DNA from: Cydia pomonella
Lineage: Eukaryota > Arthropoda > Insecta > Lepidoptera > Tortricidae
Direction: 5' to 3'
NCBI RefSeq assembly: GCF_033807575.1
Contig: NC_084707.1
Location: forward strand, 18,648,550-18,712,549
Length of the DNA stretch: 64,000 bases
Below, piece by piece: positions 1 through 10,600 of the stretch; within the stretch, counting starts at the first letter, position 1, and each line of letters begins with the position of its first letter. A program made the translations under genes and the position numbers. The notes under the pieces were generated by a model. It saw nothing but the letters and a program-made list of their open reading frames with translations. It made no database searches and was not told the origin of the DNA.

Positions 1-86
1 ATTAGACTAATATTATTAGTCCACAAACTGTCAAATCGTACATGTTTCCATGACAACACGCTAAACGCTAATAATATTAGCCTAAT
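1..86. repeat. Small TIR/hairpin element (MITE) at window edge
   Basis: Bases 1-19 and 68-86 are inverted copies of each other with one mismatch, separated by about 48 bases. The arms are AT-rich (attagactaatattattag). This is the form of a short non-autonomous DNA element. The left end could extend beyond the window. Confidence 0.5.
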
Positions 87-182
87 ATGGTTCGAGAAAT
101 GGGCCCCTGAATTGGTATTTACTTGCATGTGCTTTTAAGTTAATTAGGGTCATTTTAAAGAAACTTTACGTCTTAAATCGCG

Positions 183-260
183 TTTTTTACTCACTCGCGC
201 GACATGTTTTGGAAACGCCCTGATCTATATTTATAAGCACAAAAATAAATACGTGAGTTA
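183..260. repeat. Degenerate relative of the hairpin MITE at 49558-49730
   Basis: The stretch cactcgcgcgacatgttttgg near 191-212 and the terminal motif acgtgagt near 250-257 also occur in the terminal arms of the long hairpin element at 49558-49730. Here the central stem is missing, so this looks like a deleted copy of the same family. Confidence 0.45.
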
Positions 261-462
261 AAACGTAAAATTAGCTTAAGAGGCTGTCAACACCCAATGT
301 CCTTGAAATTGATGTTACTTAAACAGTTTTTTAAGAAAGACTATTTGTTTTAGTCAAGTAAGAAAAATATATGTTCATATTAATTATATTTCAAAGACCG
401 TGGTTGTACTCGATACACGATTGAACGAAATCGGCTCGATAGAAAATAATTGCAAAGATAAC

Positions 463-476
463 TTAAAATCACAATT
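463..476. repeat. LINE target-site duplication, left copy
   Basis: Fourteen bases, ttaaaatcacaatt, are repeated exactly at 7220-7233 and bracket the LINE. A 14-bp duplication is typical of target-primed reverse transcription. Confidence 0.75.
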
Positions 477-920
477 AGAATAGAATAGAATAGAAAAACG
501 TTTATTGCAAAACCATCTACAAACAGCACCACATTAGAAAACAAAAAAAGTAAGAAAGAAGATCTAATACACTAAACAGTTATAAGTGTTATAACTACTT
601 GTAACTTATACTAACATGCAATAGTTACAGTGATGATGCTGTAATAGAGGCTACAATTGGACACCACTCAGCATATGCTCTAACATATATATGCTACAGC
701 GCTGGTCTTCCGTGGAGCCCAGGGCAAGAAGATAGCTCGGAACAGTAAAGGCAGTGTCAGACAGTGATTTAGCAAGTATTAATATTTAACACAAGTTAGA
801 AACTAATGCACGGAAAAATTTCAAAGCGGAAGTCAGTGGGTTGGGAATATCTAAAAATATATAAAAATATAAACAGGTAATGTCAGACATGTATTTAGTT
901 TAATATATAGTAGAGCATAT

Positions 921-924
921 ATAC
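921..924. repeat. LTR-element target-site duplication, left copy
   Basis: ATAC lies directly before the 5' LTR and is repeated at 5993-5996 directly after the 3' LTR. Confidence 0.75.
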
Positions 925-1241
925 TGAGGCGAGCTCATATTCGACACGGTTTCCCATCACTAAAACCGGCGGCCCTTCGCCAATCCCTAGTTTCCGGGAA
1001 TCGCCTACGAGCGCCGCGCGCGCGCCGCTCGGCAGCCAGTGCGAGCCAGACACTTCTAGCGAGCGGTCACGCTTCTCGTCCCTACGCTCGCCGCTCTCGC
1101 GAGTGCGATATACGTACCGAACCGACGCGAGTGATATTGTTATAATTGTACCAAGATCGTTCTTTGTGATTAGTTATCCAATAAATAATTGCAATCTTGC
1201 TCGTGGGTTTCTATTATAATAACCACTCAAAGGAACCCACA
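925..1241 (+). repeat. 5' LTR (317 bp)
   Basis: Starts TGAGGCGAGC and ends AACCCACA. The same 317 bp recur at 5676-5992. Contains a GC-rich central part and an AATAAA signal at about 1180-1185, followed within about 60 bp by the LTR end. Confidence 0.92.
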
Positions 1242-1242
1242 T

Positions 1243-1260
1243 TGGTGACCCTGTGAATAA
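1243..1260 (+). other. Primer-binding site (tRNA-Trp type)
   Basis: TGGTGACCC begins one base after the 5' LTR. A primer site beginning with this 9-mer complements the CCA end of tRNA-Trp. The match weakens after about nine bases. Confidence 0.65.
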
Positions 1261-1383
1261 AGTGAAGTTATTCCGTTGTGTGGACTTACGCCAACCTCTG
1301 GACAAAAAACCCGACACTGCTACAACGATCACTTTTACGACTACACGGCACGAAGAAAGCCGTTACTTTCGTTACCATTTACC

Positions 1384-2493
1384 ATGTACGGTTCAGATAA
1401 CCATGAAAACAACTCCGACGCTGCCGCCGCGGCCGCTGCTGCCGCTGCCGCTGCTTCCGCTGCTGCCGCTGCTGCCTCCGCCCCTACCGGTGCTAAAGAT
1501 GTGAATATTCACGTTGGTACTGGCGCTGCCGGTGCCCCGCAGTTACCCACCCACGCCGCCGTCCACGCTGCCGCTGCCGCCGCCGCTGCCACTGCGGCCG
1601 GCCATCCGACATCGCCGCCAGTGCCGCTGCAACCGCCATCTGGTTTTGGTTATGAGGTAAGCCGTGTTGGGATTCGAGTTCCGCCTTTTTACCCCGATCA
1701 CCCCACTGTATGGTTCGGTATAATAGAGGCTCAGTTTCACGTAAACAATATAACCAGAGAATTAACAAAATTTTACTACGCAATAGCCCAACTGGACCCT
1801 AAAACCGCAACAGAGGCGGAAGAAATTATTACGTGCCCTCCTGCGAATGAACCCTATACCAAACTCAAAAATACACTCATAGCTCGATTCTCAGAATCCA
1901 GTGAAGAGAAAATTCATAGACTTTTAGAAAAAGAGGAAATTGGGAGCCGCAAACCTTCCTCTTTCCTACGCCATTTGAAGGCTTTAGCTAAAGGAGCAGG
2001 ATCAGATCAAATGATAAAAACCATTTGGATTAGCAGGCTACCTACGCATATGCAAGGAAATTTAATTTCTCAGCCCTCAACAATGTCCTTGGACGACCTT
2101 GGCGAGTTAGCCGACAAATTGTATGGCATAACACCGAATAACCACCATCATCTAGTGCAACAAGTCAACACGCCGATGCAGACACAATGCAATTGTCTTG
2201 CAAACAATGCAAACTCATACAATCAAAGTCCCGCAAGCACTTTACCTTCGAACCACAACCAACCTTTTGATATGCAAAATATGCAGATGCAAATCAATGA
2301 GCTTACTAGAATGGTTGCTGCCCTCGGCCAAACACAACGAAACTCTAATCGTTCGTACCCGCGCAATAGAAGCAGGTCCAGGTCCCGCGCCCGCTACGCC
2401 AGCAACGATCTGTGTTGGTACCATACCAATTTTGGTGCCAATGCACGCAGATGCGAGCAACCGTGTAGATTTGCTAAGGAAAACCAGCAGTAG
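1384..2493 (+). CDS. gag: Gag of the LTR retrotransposon
   Basis: A structural capsid/nucleocapsid polyprotein of about 369 residues. I place the start at the ATG at 1384, which has a good context (accATG). The open frame extends further upstream without an ATG. Residues about 12-35 are a long alanine run, followed by a Pro/Ala-rich stretch and then a capsid-like domain (PFYPDHPTVWF onward). A Ser/Arg-rich basic stretch precedes a zinc knuckle near the C-terminus with spacing C-x2-H-x9-C-x3-C (CWYH...C...C). This CHCC order differs from the common CCHC and is a CsRn1-clade feature. The stop at 2491-2493 is followed by pol in the -1 frame. Confidence 0.85.
   Translation: MYGSDNHENNSDAAAAAAAAAAAASAAAAAASAPTGAKDVNIHVGTGAAGAPQLPTHAAVHAAAAAAAATAAGHPTSPPVPLQPPSGFGYEVSRVGIRVPPFYPDHPTVWFGIIEAQFHVNNITRELTKFYYAIAQLDPKTATEAEEIITCPPANEPYTKLKNTLIARFSESSEEKIHRLLEKEEIGSRKPSSFLRHLKALAKGAGSDQMIKTIWISRLPTHMQGNLISQPSTMSLDDLGELADKLYGITPNNHHHLVQQVNTPMQTQCNCLANNANSYNQSPASTLPSNHNQPFDMQNMQMQINELTRMVAALGQTQRNSNRSYPRNRSRSRSRARYASNDLCWYHTNFGANARRCEQPCRFAKENQQ
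2478..2490 (+). promoter_or_regulatory. Candidate -1 ribosomal frameshift window, gag to pol
   Basis: Gag (frame of 1384) stops at 2491-2493. The pol frame has a stop at 2475-2477, so the switch must occur in the short overlap 2478-2490. This overlap begins GGAAAAC, which reads G GAA AAC in the gag frame and resembles a slippery heptamer, although the first three bases are not identical. Frameshifting itself is an inference. Confidence 0.5.
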
Positions 2494-5400
2494 GGTTGCT
2501 AGCGGCGGTAAGTAACCCTACCAACATACCAAAAATCTACTCCAACCGCCTTTATATCATGGACCGGACAACCAAGAAAGACTATCTTGTAGATACAGGC
2601 TCAGATGTATGCGTCTACCCGTATAAATTAATTGAACGGCGGCGCCCTACATCTACATATGAACTTTATGCTGCAAATCTTACACCGATAAAAACATATG
2701 GAGTAATGAAAATCAACCTCAACATCGGACTTCGACGTGACTACACCTGGTCATTTATTGTTGCTGATGTCGGCAGACCTATCATTGGAGCTGATCTCCT
2801 TGCACATTACGGACTCCTCGTCGACCTTAAGAAGCGTTGTTTAGTAGATTCTACAACTGGCATGAGTACTCCAGGTAGACCTGTCATTATTGATGACTCC
2901 CCATCCGTCAAGGTCATCTCAGGTACAACAGTTTATCATAAGCTTTTAGCTAAATTTCCATCCGTAACCAAACCGACCTGTAACATCAACAACTTTAAAC
3001 ATAATATCCAGCACCACATTAAAACCACTCCAGGTCCACCATCCGCCTGTAGAGCTAGACGTCTTCCGCCTGAAAAGTTAGAAGTCGCTAAAAAGAAGTT
3101 CGACGAGTTACTCCAGCAAGGTATTATAAGACCCAGTGACAGTCCTTGGGCCTCTCCACTACATATGGTAGCCAAGAAGTCGGGAGGGTGGCGCCCTTGT
3201 GGCGACTACAGAGCACTCAATGCCCGCACTCTACCAGACCGCTACCCACTCCGTCACATTGAAGACTTTGGTATGTCTCTCCAAGGTTCCACCATATTCA
3301 GCAAAGTAGACCTGGTCAATGCATTTTACCACCTACCCGTACACGAAGAAGATATCCAGAAGACAGCAGTAATCACACCTTTTGGCCTCTTCGAGTTTCT
3401 TAAAATGCCATTCGGTCTTCGGAACGCCGCGCAGACCTTCCAGCGCTTCATAGATGAGATCACCAGAGACCTACCATTCACCTTCCCATACCTTGATGAC
3501 ATATTAGTGGCCTCCGCTGATGACACCCAACACCTGGAACATCTCAAAGCCCTTTTCCAGAGGCTCGAAGAATATGGAGTCATTATAAACACCTCTAAAT
3601 GTTTCTTTGGCCAAACTGAAATTGAATTTTTGGGATACAAAGTATCAGCTTCTGGCATAGAACCTCCTTCATCAATGATTGAAGCCATTCAACAATACCC
3701 AAAGCCAGCAACAGTTAAATCACTTCGCAGATTCTTAGGAGTTCTGAACTTCTACCGGCGTTTCATCAAAAATGCTGCTGAAATACAAGCACCTCTCAAT
3801 AATCTGCTCAAAGATGGCGTCAAAGGCAATGCACCTGTACACTGGTCTTCCGAAGCCGATACGGCATTTGAATTATGTAAACAAAGTCTCGCACACGCCA
3901 CTAGACTTACACATCCAAAACAAAACAGTGATCTTTCTCTCTACACGGATGCATCAGATACTGCCACGGGAGCTGCCCTTCATCAAAAAGGCGACAACGG
4001 CTGGGAACCGATTGCATTTTTTTCTAAAAAATTGACCTCGGCCCAAACCAAGTATAGCGCATATGATAAAGAACTCCTCGCTGTCTACCAAGCCATTCAT
4101 CACTTTAGGCACTGGTTAGAAGGAAGACATTTCACTATCTTCACTGACCACCGCCCATTGACATTTGCGTTCCAACAAAAACCGGAAAAGTGCAGTCCCC
4201 GTCAGTTCCGCCACTTAGAATTCATCAGCCAATTTACAACAGATATCAAGCACATCAGTGGCAATGACAACATAGTCGCTGACGCTCTGTCAAGAGTCGA
4301 AGCCATCAGTCAACCAGTAGGTTATCAAGAACTTGCTGCTGCTCAAGCTTCGGACAGAGAGCTACAACAGCTTCTTAACGACAACCAGACAAGCCTTTTA
4401 ATCAAGAAAATTGTTTTCCCTGATTCGAACACACCAATTTTTTGCGACACTTCAACTACCGTAGCTAGGCCTTACATTCCAACAACACTCCGACGACAGG
4501 TGTTCGATTCACTGCACAACTTAGCACACCCTGGAGTTAAAGTGACAACAAAGCTAATCACCGACAGATATGCGTGGCCCGGAATCAGGAAAGACTGCGC
4601 TACATGGTCACGTTCCTGCCTCGCTTGCCAAGCATCCAAGATCAGCCGCCATATTACTGCCGCACCTGGATCATTCGCACCACCGAACACCAGATTCGAA
4701 CACATACACGTCGATTTAGTTGGACCCCTGCCGTATTCTCGGGAATATAGATACCTGCTCACAGTAGTGGATAGATTTTCAAGACTGCCAGAAGCTTATC
4801 CTTTAAAAAACATAGAAGCAGAAACCGTTGCACAAAAGTTGTTCTCTGGTTGGATATCTCGCTATGGCATACCACTTCGGATAACTACAGACCAAGGCAG
4901 ACAGTTTCAATCAGAACTATTTTCATCTCTGTCTCGAATATGTGGCTTCCAACATATACATACCACTCCGTATCACCCTAACGCAAATGGATTGGTCGAG
5001 CGTCTTCACAGGCAACTGAAAGCAGCCCTAAGGTGCCATAACAATCCATCATGGACAGATGACTTACCAGTAGTTATGATGGGGCTCCGAGCAGCCTACA
5101 AAGAAGACATAGACGCTACTCCAGCTGAAATGGTTTTCGGCCAGAATATCAGACTGCCTGGAGAATTTCTATCACCTGCAATATCCACGGTTCAACCTCA
5201 GTCAACATTCGCATCTTCACTCAAATCAGCATTTAAACGATTAGCACCAATTAAAACATCTTCTCACGCAAAAACATCAATCTTCGTTTACAAAGAGCTG
5301 GCTTCAGCAACACATGTATATGTCAGACGATTTAACAAGACAGGCCTACAGAATCCTTACGAAGGACCTTTTAAAATCTCTGACAGACAAGAAAAAACCC

Positions 5401-5636
5401 TTACCATTATCGTCAACGGTTTGCCCCGCGTAGTTTCCATCAACAATGTAAAGCCAGCTTTCATCGATGCGGATTATACTGCTCCAACTCATATCCCTGA
5501 TCGACCAGTTGCTGAACCTATCAATGAACCAGTTCCTGATTCACCATCACCTGCACTCGCCACGAAACCACAACGAAGTTCTACTACGACCAGGACAGGT
5601 AGAACTGTGAGATTTCCTGATAAACTAGATCTATGA
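2478..5636 (+). CDS. pol: Pol polyprotein of the LTR retrotransposon
   Basis: About 1,050 residues, uninterrupted. Numbering from base 2496, an aspartic protease motif LVDTGSD lies at residues 31-37. The reverse-transcriptase active site YLDD is at about 332-335. RNase H follows with YTDASD near 483 and DHRPLTF further on. Integrase has an HHCC zinc region near 670-715, and catalytic D, D and E in DLVGP (about 738), TTDQG (about 797) and ERLHR (about 833). There is no ATG before base 2559, and the frame is -1 relative to gag. It is open only from 2478, so expression by -1 frameshifting within 2478-2490 is likely. All key residues look present, so this copy may be active. Confidence 0.9.
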   Translation, partial: GKPAVGLLAAVSNPTNIPKIYSNRLYIMDRTTKKDYLVDTGSDVCVYPYKLIERRRPTSTYELYAANLTPIKTYGVMKINLNIGLRRDYTWSFIVADVGRPIIGADLLAHYGLLVDLKKRCLVDSTTGMSTPGRPVIIDDSPSVKVISGTTVYHKLLAKFPSVTKPTCNINNFKHNIQHHIKTTPGPPSACRARRLPPEKLEVAKKKFDELLQQGIIRPSDSPWASPLHMVAKKSGGWRPCGDYRALNARTLPDRYPLRHIEDFGMSLQGSTIFSKVDLVNAFYHLPVHEEDIQKTAVITPFGLFEFLKMPFGLRNAAQTFQRFIDEITRDLPFTFPYLDDILVASADDTQHLEHLKALFQRLEEYGVIINTSKCFFGQTEIEFLGYKVSASGIEPPSSMIEAIQQYPKPATVKSLRRFLGVLNFYRRFIKNAAEIQAPLNNLLKDGVKGNAPVHWSSEADTAFELCKQSLAHATRLTHPKQNSDLSLYTDASDTATGAALHQKGDNGWEPIAFFSKKLTSAQTKYSAYDKELLAVYQAIHHFRHWLEGRHFTIFTDHRPLTFAFQQKPEKCSPRQFRHLEFISQFTTDIKHISGNDNIVADALSRVEAISQPVGYQELAAAQASDRELQQLLNDNQTSLLIKKIVFPDSNTPIFCDTSTTVARPYIPTTLRRQVFDSLHNLAHPGVKVTTKLITDRYAWPGIRKDCATWSRSCLACQASKISRHITAAPGSFAPPNTRFEHIHVDLVGPLPYSREYRYLLTVVDRFSRLPEAYPLKNIEAETVAQKLFSGWISRYGIPLRITTDQGRQFQSELFSSLSRICGFQHIHTTPYHPNANGLVERLHRQLKAALRCHNNPSWTDDLPVVMMGLRAAYKEDIDATPAEMVFGQNIRLPGEFLSPAISTVQPQSTFASSLKSAFKRLAPIKTSSHAKTSIFVYKELASATHVYVRRFNKTGLQNPYEGPFKISDRQEKTLTIIVNGLPRVVSINNVKPAFIDADYTAPTHIPDRPVAEPINEPVPDSPSPALATKPQRSSTTTRTGRTVRFPDKLDL

Positions 5637-5661
5637 ATAAGATATCAAATTACCTTTTCTC

Positions 5662-5672
5662 TGGGGGGGGAG
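5662..5672 (+). other. Polypurine tract
   Basis: An all-purine G-run (gggggggg followed by ag) lies just upstream of the 3' LTR, in the usual place for plus-strand DNA priming. Confidence 0.65.
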
Positions 5673-5675
5673 TAC

Positions 5676-5992
5676 TGAGGCGAGCTCATATTCGACACGG
5701 TTTCCCATCACTAAAACCGGCGGCCCTTCGCCAATCCCTAGTTTCCGGGAATCGCCTACGAGCGCCGCGCGCGCGCCGCTCGGCAGCCAGTGCGAGCCAG
5801 ACACTTCTAGCGAGCGGTCACGCTTCTCGTCCCTACGCTCGCCGCTCTCGCGAGTGCGATATACGTACCGAACCGACGCGAGTGATATTGTTATAATTGT
5901 ACCAAGATCGTTCTTTGTGATTAGTTATCCAATAAATAATTGCAATCTTGCTCGTGGGTTTCTATTATAATAACCACTCAAAGGAACCCACA
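5676..5992 (+). repeat. 3' LTR (317 bp)
   Basis: Same sequence as 925-1241 as far as I can see by eye. It is preceded by a G-rich purine run and followed by the ATAC target duplication. Confidence 0.92.
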
Positions 5993-5996
5993 ATAC
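5993..5996. repeat. LTR-element target-site duplication, right copy
   Basis: ATAC matches 921-924. The LINE 3' UTR resumes immediately after it. Confidence 0.75.
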
Positions 5997-6059
5997 ATAA
6001 AAAGGCAACTCGTTAAAAATAGATAAATAATTCAATTTATAACATAAAATAATCATAAT
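5997..6059 (-). other. LINE 3' UTR, part upstream of the LTR insertion
   Basis: AT-rich sequence between the LINE RT stop and the LTR element. The same UTR continues at 920 down to 477. Confidence 0.6.
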
Positions 6060-7172
6060 CTAACTAAGGTGCATGGAACGCGAAGAACACGGCAGTTGGA
6101 AGCTGAAAAGATATTGTTTAAATTTAAGTTTAAAAGTGAGTAATGTTTTAGAGTTACGTATTGGAGGGGGTATGTTGTTCCAGCATTTCGTAGCAGAGTA
6201 GCGAAAACTGCCACGAAATGCTGCTGAACTGCCGTGTCTCGGACAGAGAAGTCGAATGCCATCTCTCATTGGACGGGAGGAGAACGACAACTTGTTAAAA
6301 AGGTATTGGGGTTGTTGAAAATTTACCACACCGAAAAGTAAGGTCGCAAAGTGCAATGATCGACGTGCTTTCATTTTCAACATCTTACCACTGTTAAGAT
6401 AAGGGGTGACATGAGCACGTGGAGGGATGGGAAAACAGAAACGGGCACAAGCATTCTGGATGCGTTGTAGGAGCGCCTTTGAACGAGCCAGCAAGCAACC
6501 GTTAATCACAGTATCGACATAGTTGAGTTTGGATAATATTAAGGTGTCGCATAATTTTATTCTAAGGTCGACACTGAAATATTGACGAACCTGGTATAGT
6601 ACTCTCAATCTATAGTAGCAGTTTTTAGCGACATCGAGTACATGTTGTTCAAAACGCAAGCGCTCGTCTAAGATTAGGCCAAGGTTACGGGCCGCGCAGA
6701 CTCGTTCGAGGCGATCCCTTCCGAGCACAACATTGATATCAAAGCTGGCGAGTTTGTCAACTTGGCCTTTAGTGCCGAGCACTAGAAACTTTGACTTGTT
6801 GGGGTTAAGGACTAAGTCACACTGTTCAGACCAAACATCGATACGATCAAGATCCTGATTCAATAGCTCCAAGGCAGTTTGTATCTCCCGAGGGTGGAAC
6901 GTTTTGTAAATTTGTAGGTCATCTGCATACATGTGATAGTGACAGTTCTTTATACAACTCGTAATGTCAGCCACGTACAAAATAAATAAAACGGGACCCA
7001 GAATCGAACCCTGAGGGACTCCGCAAGTTACAGATGTATTTAAAGAGTAATCTGTCAGTCCAGAATAATTACGAAGCCCAACTTTCTGGGAACGGCCTGA
7101 GAGATAGCTATCAAACCATTTTATGGTGCCGACGTCGAAACCATAGTAAGCAAGTTTATATTTACAATTGAG
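6060..7172 (-). pseudogene. LINE reverse transcriptase, C-terminal part
   Basis: The frame is open on the minus strand from 7172 to a stop at 6060, about 370 codons. Visible family motifs are GVPQGSILGP (RT motif B) encoded near 6996-7022 and MYADD (catalytic motif C) encoded about 60 bases further on. After these comes a thumb and a C-terminal region of the kind seen in jockey/CR1-type LINEs. Upstream of 7172 the sequence still resembles RT (a YYGF-like segment) but is interrupted by stops, so the N-terminal RT, the endonuclease and ORF1 are absent. The copy cannot be autonomous. The clade was not determined. Confidence 0.75.
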
Positions 7173-7219
7173 TTATTAACGGTTTAATGTCTTTATTGTT
7201 TTGACTTATGGGTCTGCAA

Positions 7220-7233
7220 TTAAAATCACAATT
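7220..7233. repeat. LINE target-site duplication, right copy
   Basis: Exact match to 463-476. It marks the truncated 5' end of the minus-strand LINE. Confidence 0.75.
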
Positions 7234-7498
7234 TCAAAACATTTATATCTAAACCGTGGTCGAGTTAAATATTACATTAATAATCCACTTTTTTTTATTT
7301 AAATATTTTTCTTATTATTCCCTTGCCCAGGCCCAGTAACATGCGACAGTGCTATCTCATTTACTCCGATACAAATAGACAGTGTGCGCGCTTTAAGTAT
7401 TGACAGCCTCTTAATGGTAGTATAATTCTCGACAGTTGAAATTAAAATGTCGCTCTACCTGCTTGGTTAAAAATTGCTAATTTACTTGGTGTGTTTAG
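7234..7498 (+). other. dysc intron end, nothing recognised
   Basis: AT-rich intron between the LINE target duplication and the PDZ2 exon. No repeat or exon recognised. Confidence 0.5.
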
Positions 7499-7624
7499 GT
7501 GGACCTCTGTATCGAGCCGGGGCAGTCGCTCGGACTGATGATACGAGGTGGCCTGGAGTACAACCTTGGCATCTACATTACCGGCGTCGACAAGGACTCG
7601 GTAGCCGACAGAGCTGGTTTAATG
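7499..7624 (+). CDS. dysc: dysc exon: PDZ2, first half
   Basis: 42 codons, phase 0 at both ends, with acceptor gtgtttag and donor ATG|gtaagg. It contains the carboxylate-binding loop QSLGLMIRGG (PDZ GLGF-type) and the following beta strand GIYITGVD, then the helix start SVADRAGL. These match the second PDZ of whirlin closely, including the order GLxIRGG...LGIYITGVD. The intron falls inside the PDZ fold, directly before VGDQILEVNG, which begins the next exon 8 kb downstream. A peptide-ligand-binding role is inferred from the family. Confidence 0.92.
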
Positions 7625-10600
7625 GTAAGGACGCTTTTGATTTTATCATCCATAAGACAAACGCGTTCTCCCTCAGTGATTCCTATAACATTTACCTGGT
7701 CTTATGGCGCTTCGTCATCGTCATTAGACCGACTCTAAAATCCGTCAGACCTAGTCTAACGACCTAGTGACACGTCTTGGCTTAGGTAAGCTGCGTGTTC
7801 GGTACGTGGAACATCTCAGAATTTTCGAGCGAGCTCATCCTTCTCCATGCTTGCTACCCATGTTTTTATATGTAAAGTATTTTTACTGCTAGCACTATGG
7901 GCACTATTTTACTTTTGTCATTTTGTATGTCTGAAGCGTATAGCGAGCTGCAAAAGTGCTTGTCCACCTGTTGTATACTTTATGGATGAATTCCATATAA
8001 AATTTGTTCATGCAATTTTGCAGTTCGATGTATTTTGCAAGAATAGAACTAAGCCACAAGGCTAGCAATTTTCTTATTGAACTACCCGTAGCTCCAGATT
8101 CATAGTACTGTAGGTGAGGTATAGCAATTGTAAATATATTTATTTTCCTGTCCACAATTGGTTATGTAAAACTAGCTACAACAGAACCTCCTTCTATGAA
8201 ATTGAAGTCGTGTAAGCGAGCGCGCAATATGAAAGCCGATGTGGGTAATGACCAATGCATACGCGTTTCATACGACGTTTTTCAACACACTTGCGAGGAA
8301 AAAACAAAACTTATAAATTAGATTTTTTTTTAAGTACAATTTTCTAAATGGTGGCTTACAGTTTTAACATCGAATAATTGCACCAAAGTGTGCTGGGCTT
8401 GTAGGCACTAATTCGCCAGTTCATTGAAGTTAGCTATAATATATACCAACACGTTTTTCAAGAAAAACTGGGCGTTTTTGCTGATTTTCCATTGATTAAA
8501 AGTTTCATATGCCGCTAATTATTTTTCACTCGATTTTGATGGTAAAAGGCTATCGTTCTCGGCTCTTGCCTCTATTAGTATTACTGGCAGCGTCAATTTT
8601 GTGTTCTTCATTTTCAATGCTTGAACATGACATTTTCGTCAATATATAAACTAAAAACATGCAAAACTATTCCAATTTTATGACAAATACGGAAAATGGC
8701 TGGCGTGTTTATTTTACGTACGATTCCAAAGGCAAGGCAAAGGCGCGAACGAAATCGACAAACAGCCAATTAAAAAAAATGTTAAAAGCTAATATTTTCG
8801 TATTTCTATTCGACGCTCCATTTCCATGCATATTAAGTATTAGCAATCAGTTACTTTCTTAACTCTGTCGGATAGTATAATGAAAAATCACGAGTGTTAT
8901 AAAGTACTGAAAGAGCACGTGTGTCTAATATCTAGGATTATGAGCCAAAAATCGGTGGAATAAAAACGTCGTTTTGAGCAAGTGTGTTGAAAATCCTATT
9001 ATAAACAATAAATGATACAGCGGTTATCTAACCCTCGAAAGTGGTCATTGCAGCCGTCTACGCCAGACATCCTATTTATTTTGTTCGCGGATGTTTAAGA
9101 TTGCAGATACGTACGCTTTCTAAATAGAAATTATTGCTTACATCAAAGGCTTTATCGGATTTCCTTTAACCTTCGTGTAAAAAGTAGGTCAGTTACGGCC
9201 GCTGACAAGATATAGGGATTTTATTGCAATTGCTTGCAGAGAGCACGCAGACTCAAGAGACCAGTAGGTAATTACAAGGACACTTCATCAGTGTCGTTTA
9301 CGAACGCTGCTCTTTTGATTTTTCTAAGAACGTTACTTAGCAACAATGTTTGGTTTGACGTGTAAAATATCTAACGAAAATTATGGGTACAATGGGTACA
9401 AATAAAAGGTGGATCGAATGATGTAAGTGACGAGATACTCTTCGTCTTGGTGTTTGGAGGTAAATTCATATCGCGGTACCCCTGGTTAGCCGGAGGCGAT
9501 TGCTCCGGCATAAGAATACAGGGCCGGCGTATTGTGTGGGTATATCGAGGCAGCGCGCCCGTCTGTCGCTTGTAAAAGTTTTATCATGCTCTTATTTTGC
9601 GAGAGCGGTTGTTCCAGCAAACTGCCACGGACAGGGCAAAGGATGACGAAAAGAAAATATGAACATCCCAGTTTTAAATTACTTTTTTAATACAGTTGCT
9701 AAAAAATGCTACTGATGCTGTTTAGCGTGCGGAAAGTTGGTTTTCGCGAACTAGTGCTTTTCACTTTTCCAATTTTTTTTAATTTATACTTATTTAAATT
9801 CATGACTACTTATCGATGGGTGTTAATGTTAGTGTCCTTTAAAAGTCGTAACGAACATAAAAACCTACTGTAAATGTAAGAATAATAAAAATATACATAT
9901 ATATCATATTTACCTCTTCATTATTATAACATGTTTATTTTTTAATATTTAATATTGAAAATCCGTTCTTAATAAGTTGTCTGAATGGAACGGAATAGCT
10001 GCCGAAACCCCTGTCATTTGTTTTTTTAAACAATAATGCTAGTAAAAACCCCTGTCAAAGAAGAGGCGTTTTTAGGAATTAACGTGACAGTTAACTATAT
10101 GAAGCCTTCAATTACTTAAGGTAAAAGCCAAGTCCTATTTTAAATACCAAACGTTTCTAATTCCAAATATTTCTTAAATTCCAATCCGCCAATATGCATG
10201 CGTTTGATGTAAGTTCGACCAATGATTATCCACAGAGAGCAAAACTTTGGTGCCGATGACAGACGTATGACGTCAAGCTACATACAGAGTGTTGTTATCT
10301 AGATTACAGATTTGAGCATTTTGTTGTGTTTTGTTTATTTATACGAGGAATAATATTTTTTGTTTGAATTACATTAGATTAGAATTAGTCTTTTTTGTGT
10401 AAATTACCAAGCATTTTTATAAATAAACAATTATATATATATATATATATATATATATCATTATTAAGAATCATTGAGGTGTTACAATGTTGTTTGAAAA
10501 AACATCCTATATGCGACATAACGTCATAATGACGTCACCAGCACCAAAGTTTCGCTCTCTGATAATCCATGTTTCCGATTAAGACAGTTGGAGGAGTCGC

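Larger units (their letters stand above)
925..5992 (+). mobile_element. LTR retrotransposon, Ty3/gypsy, CsRn1-like; apparently intact
   Basis: Complete element of 5,068 bp: two 317-bp LTRs beginning TG and ending CA, a primer-binding site, gag, pol, a polypurine tract and a 4-bp target duplication ATAC at 921-924 and 5993-5996. Pol order is protease, reverse transcriptase, RNase H, integrase, which is the Ty3/gypsy order. There is no env. A CHCC rather than CCHC zinc knuckle in Gag and a primer site matching the 3' end of tRNA-Trp are recorded features of the CsRn1 clade, which includes Kabuki of Bombyx. The LTRs appear identical on reading, which implies recent insertion. It sits inside the 3' UTR of an older LINE and upstream of the dysc exons, in the same orientation as dysc. 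Confidence 0.9.
477..7219 (-). mobile_element. 5'-truncated LINE, split by an LTR retrotransposon
   Basis: A non-LTR retrotransposon lies on the minus strand. Its reverse-transcriptase region reads from about 7172 down to 6060. The 3' UTR continues through 5997, resumes at 920 on the far side of the LTR element, and ends near 477 with an AATAAA signal and a (TTCTA)n-type tail. The 14-bp direct repeat ttaaaatcacaatt at 463-476 and again at 7220-7233 is the target-site duplication and fixes both ends. The 5' half is missing, as is usual for LINE copies. The LTR element at 925-5992 is a later insertion. Confidence 0.8.

Noticed and set aside
1276..1383. Upstream extension of the gag frame (from 1276)
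   Set aside because: The frame is open but has no ATG. The first ATG in good context is at 1384.
8659..8862. Short + frame in intron
   Set aside because: AT-rich, no domain, consistent with chance.
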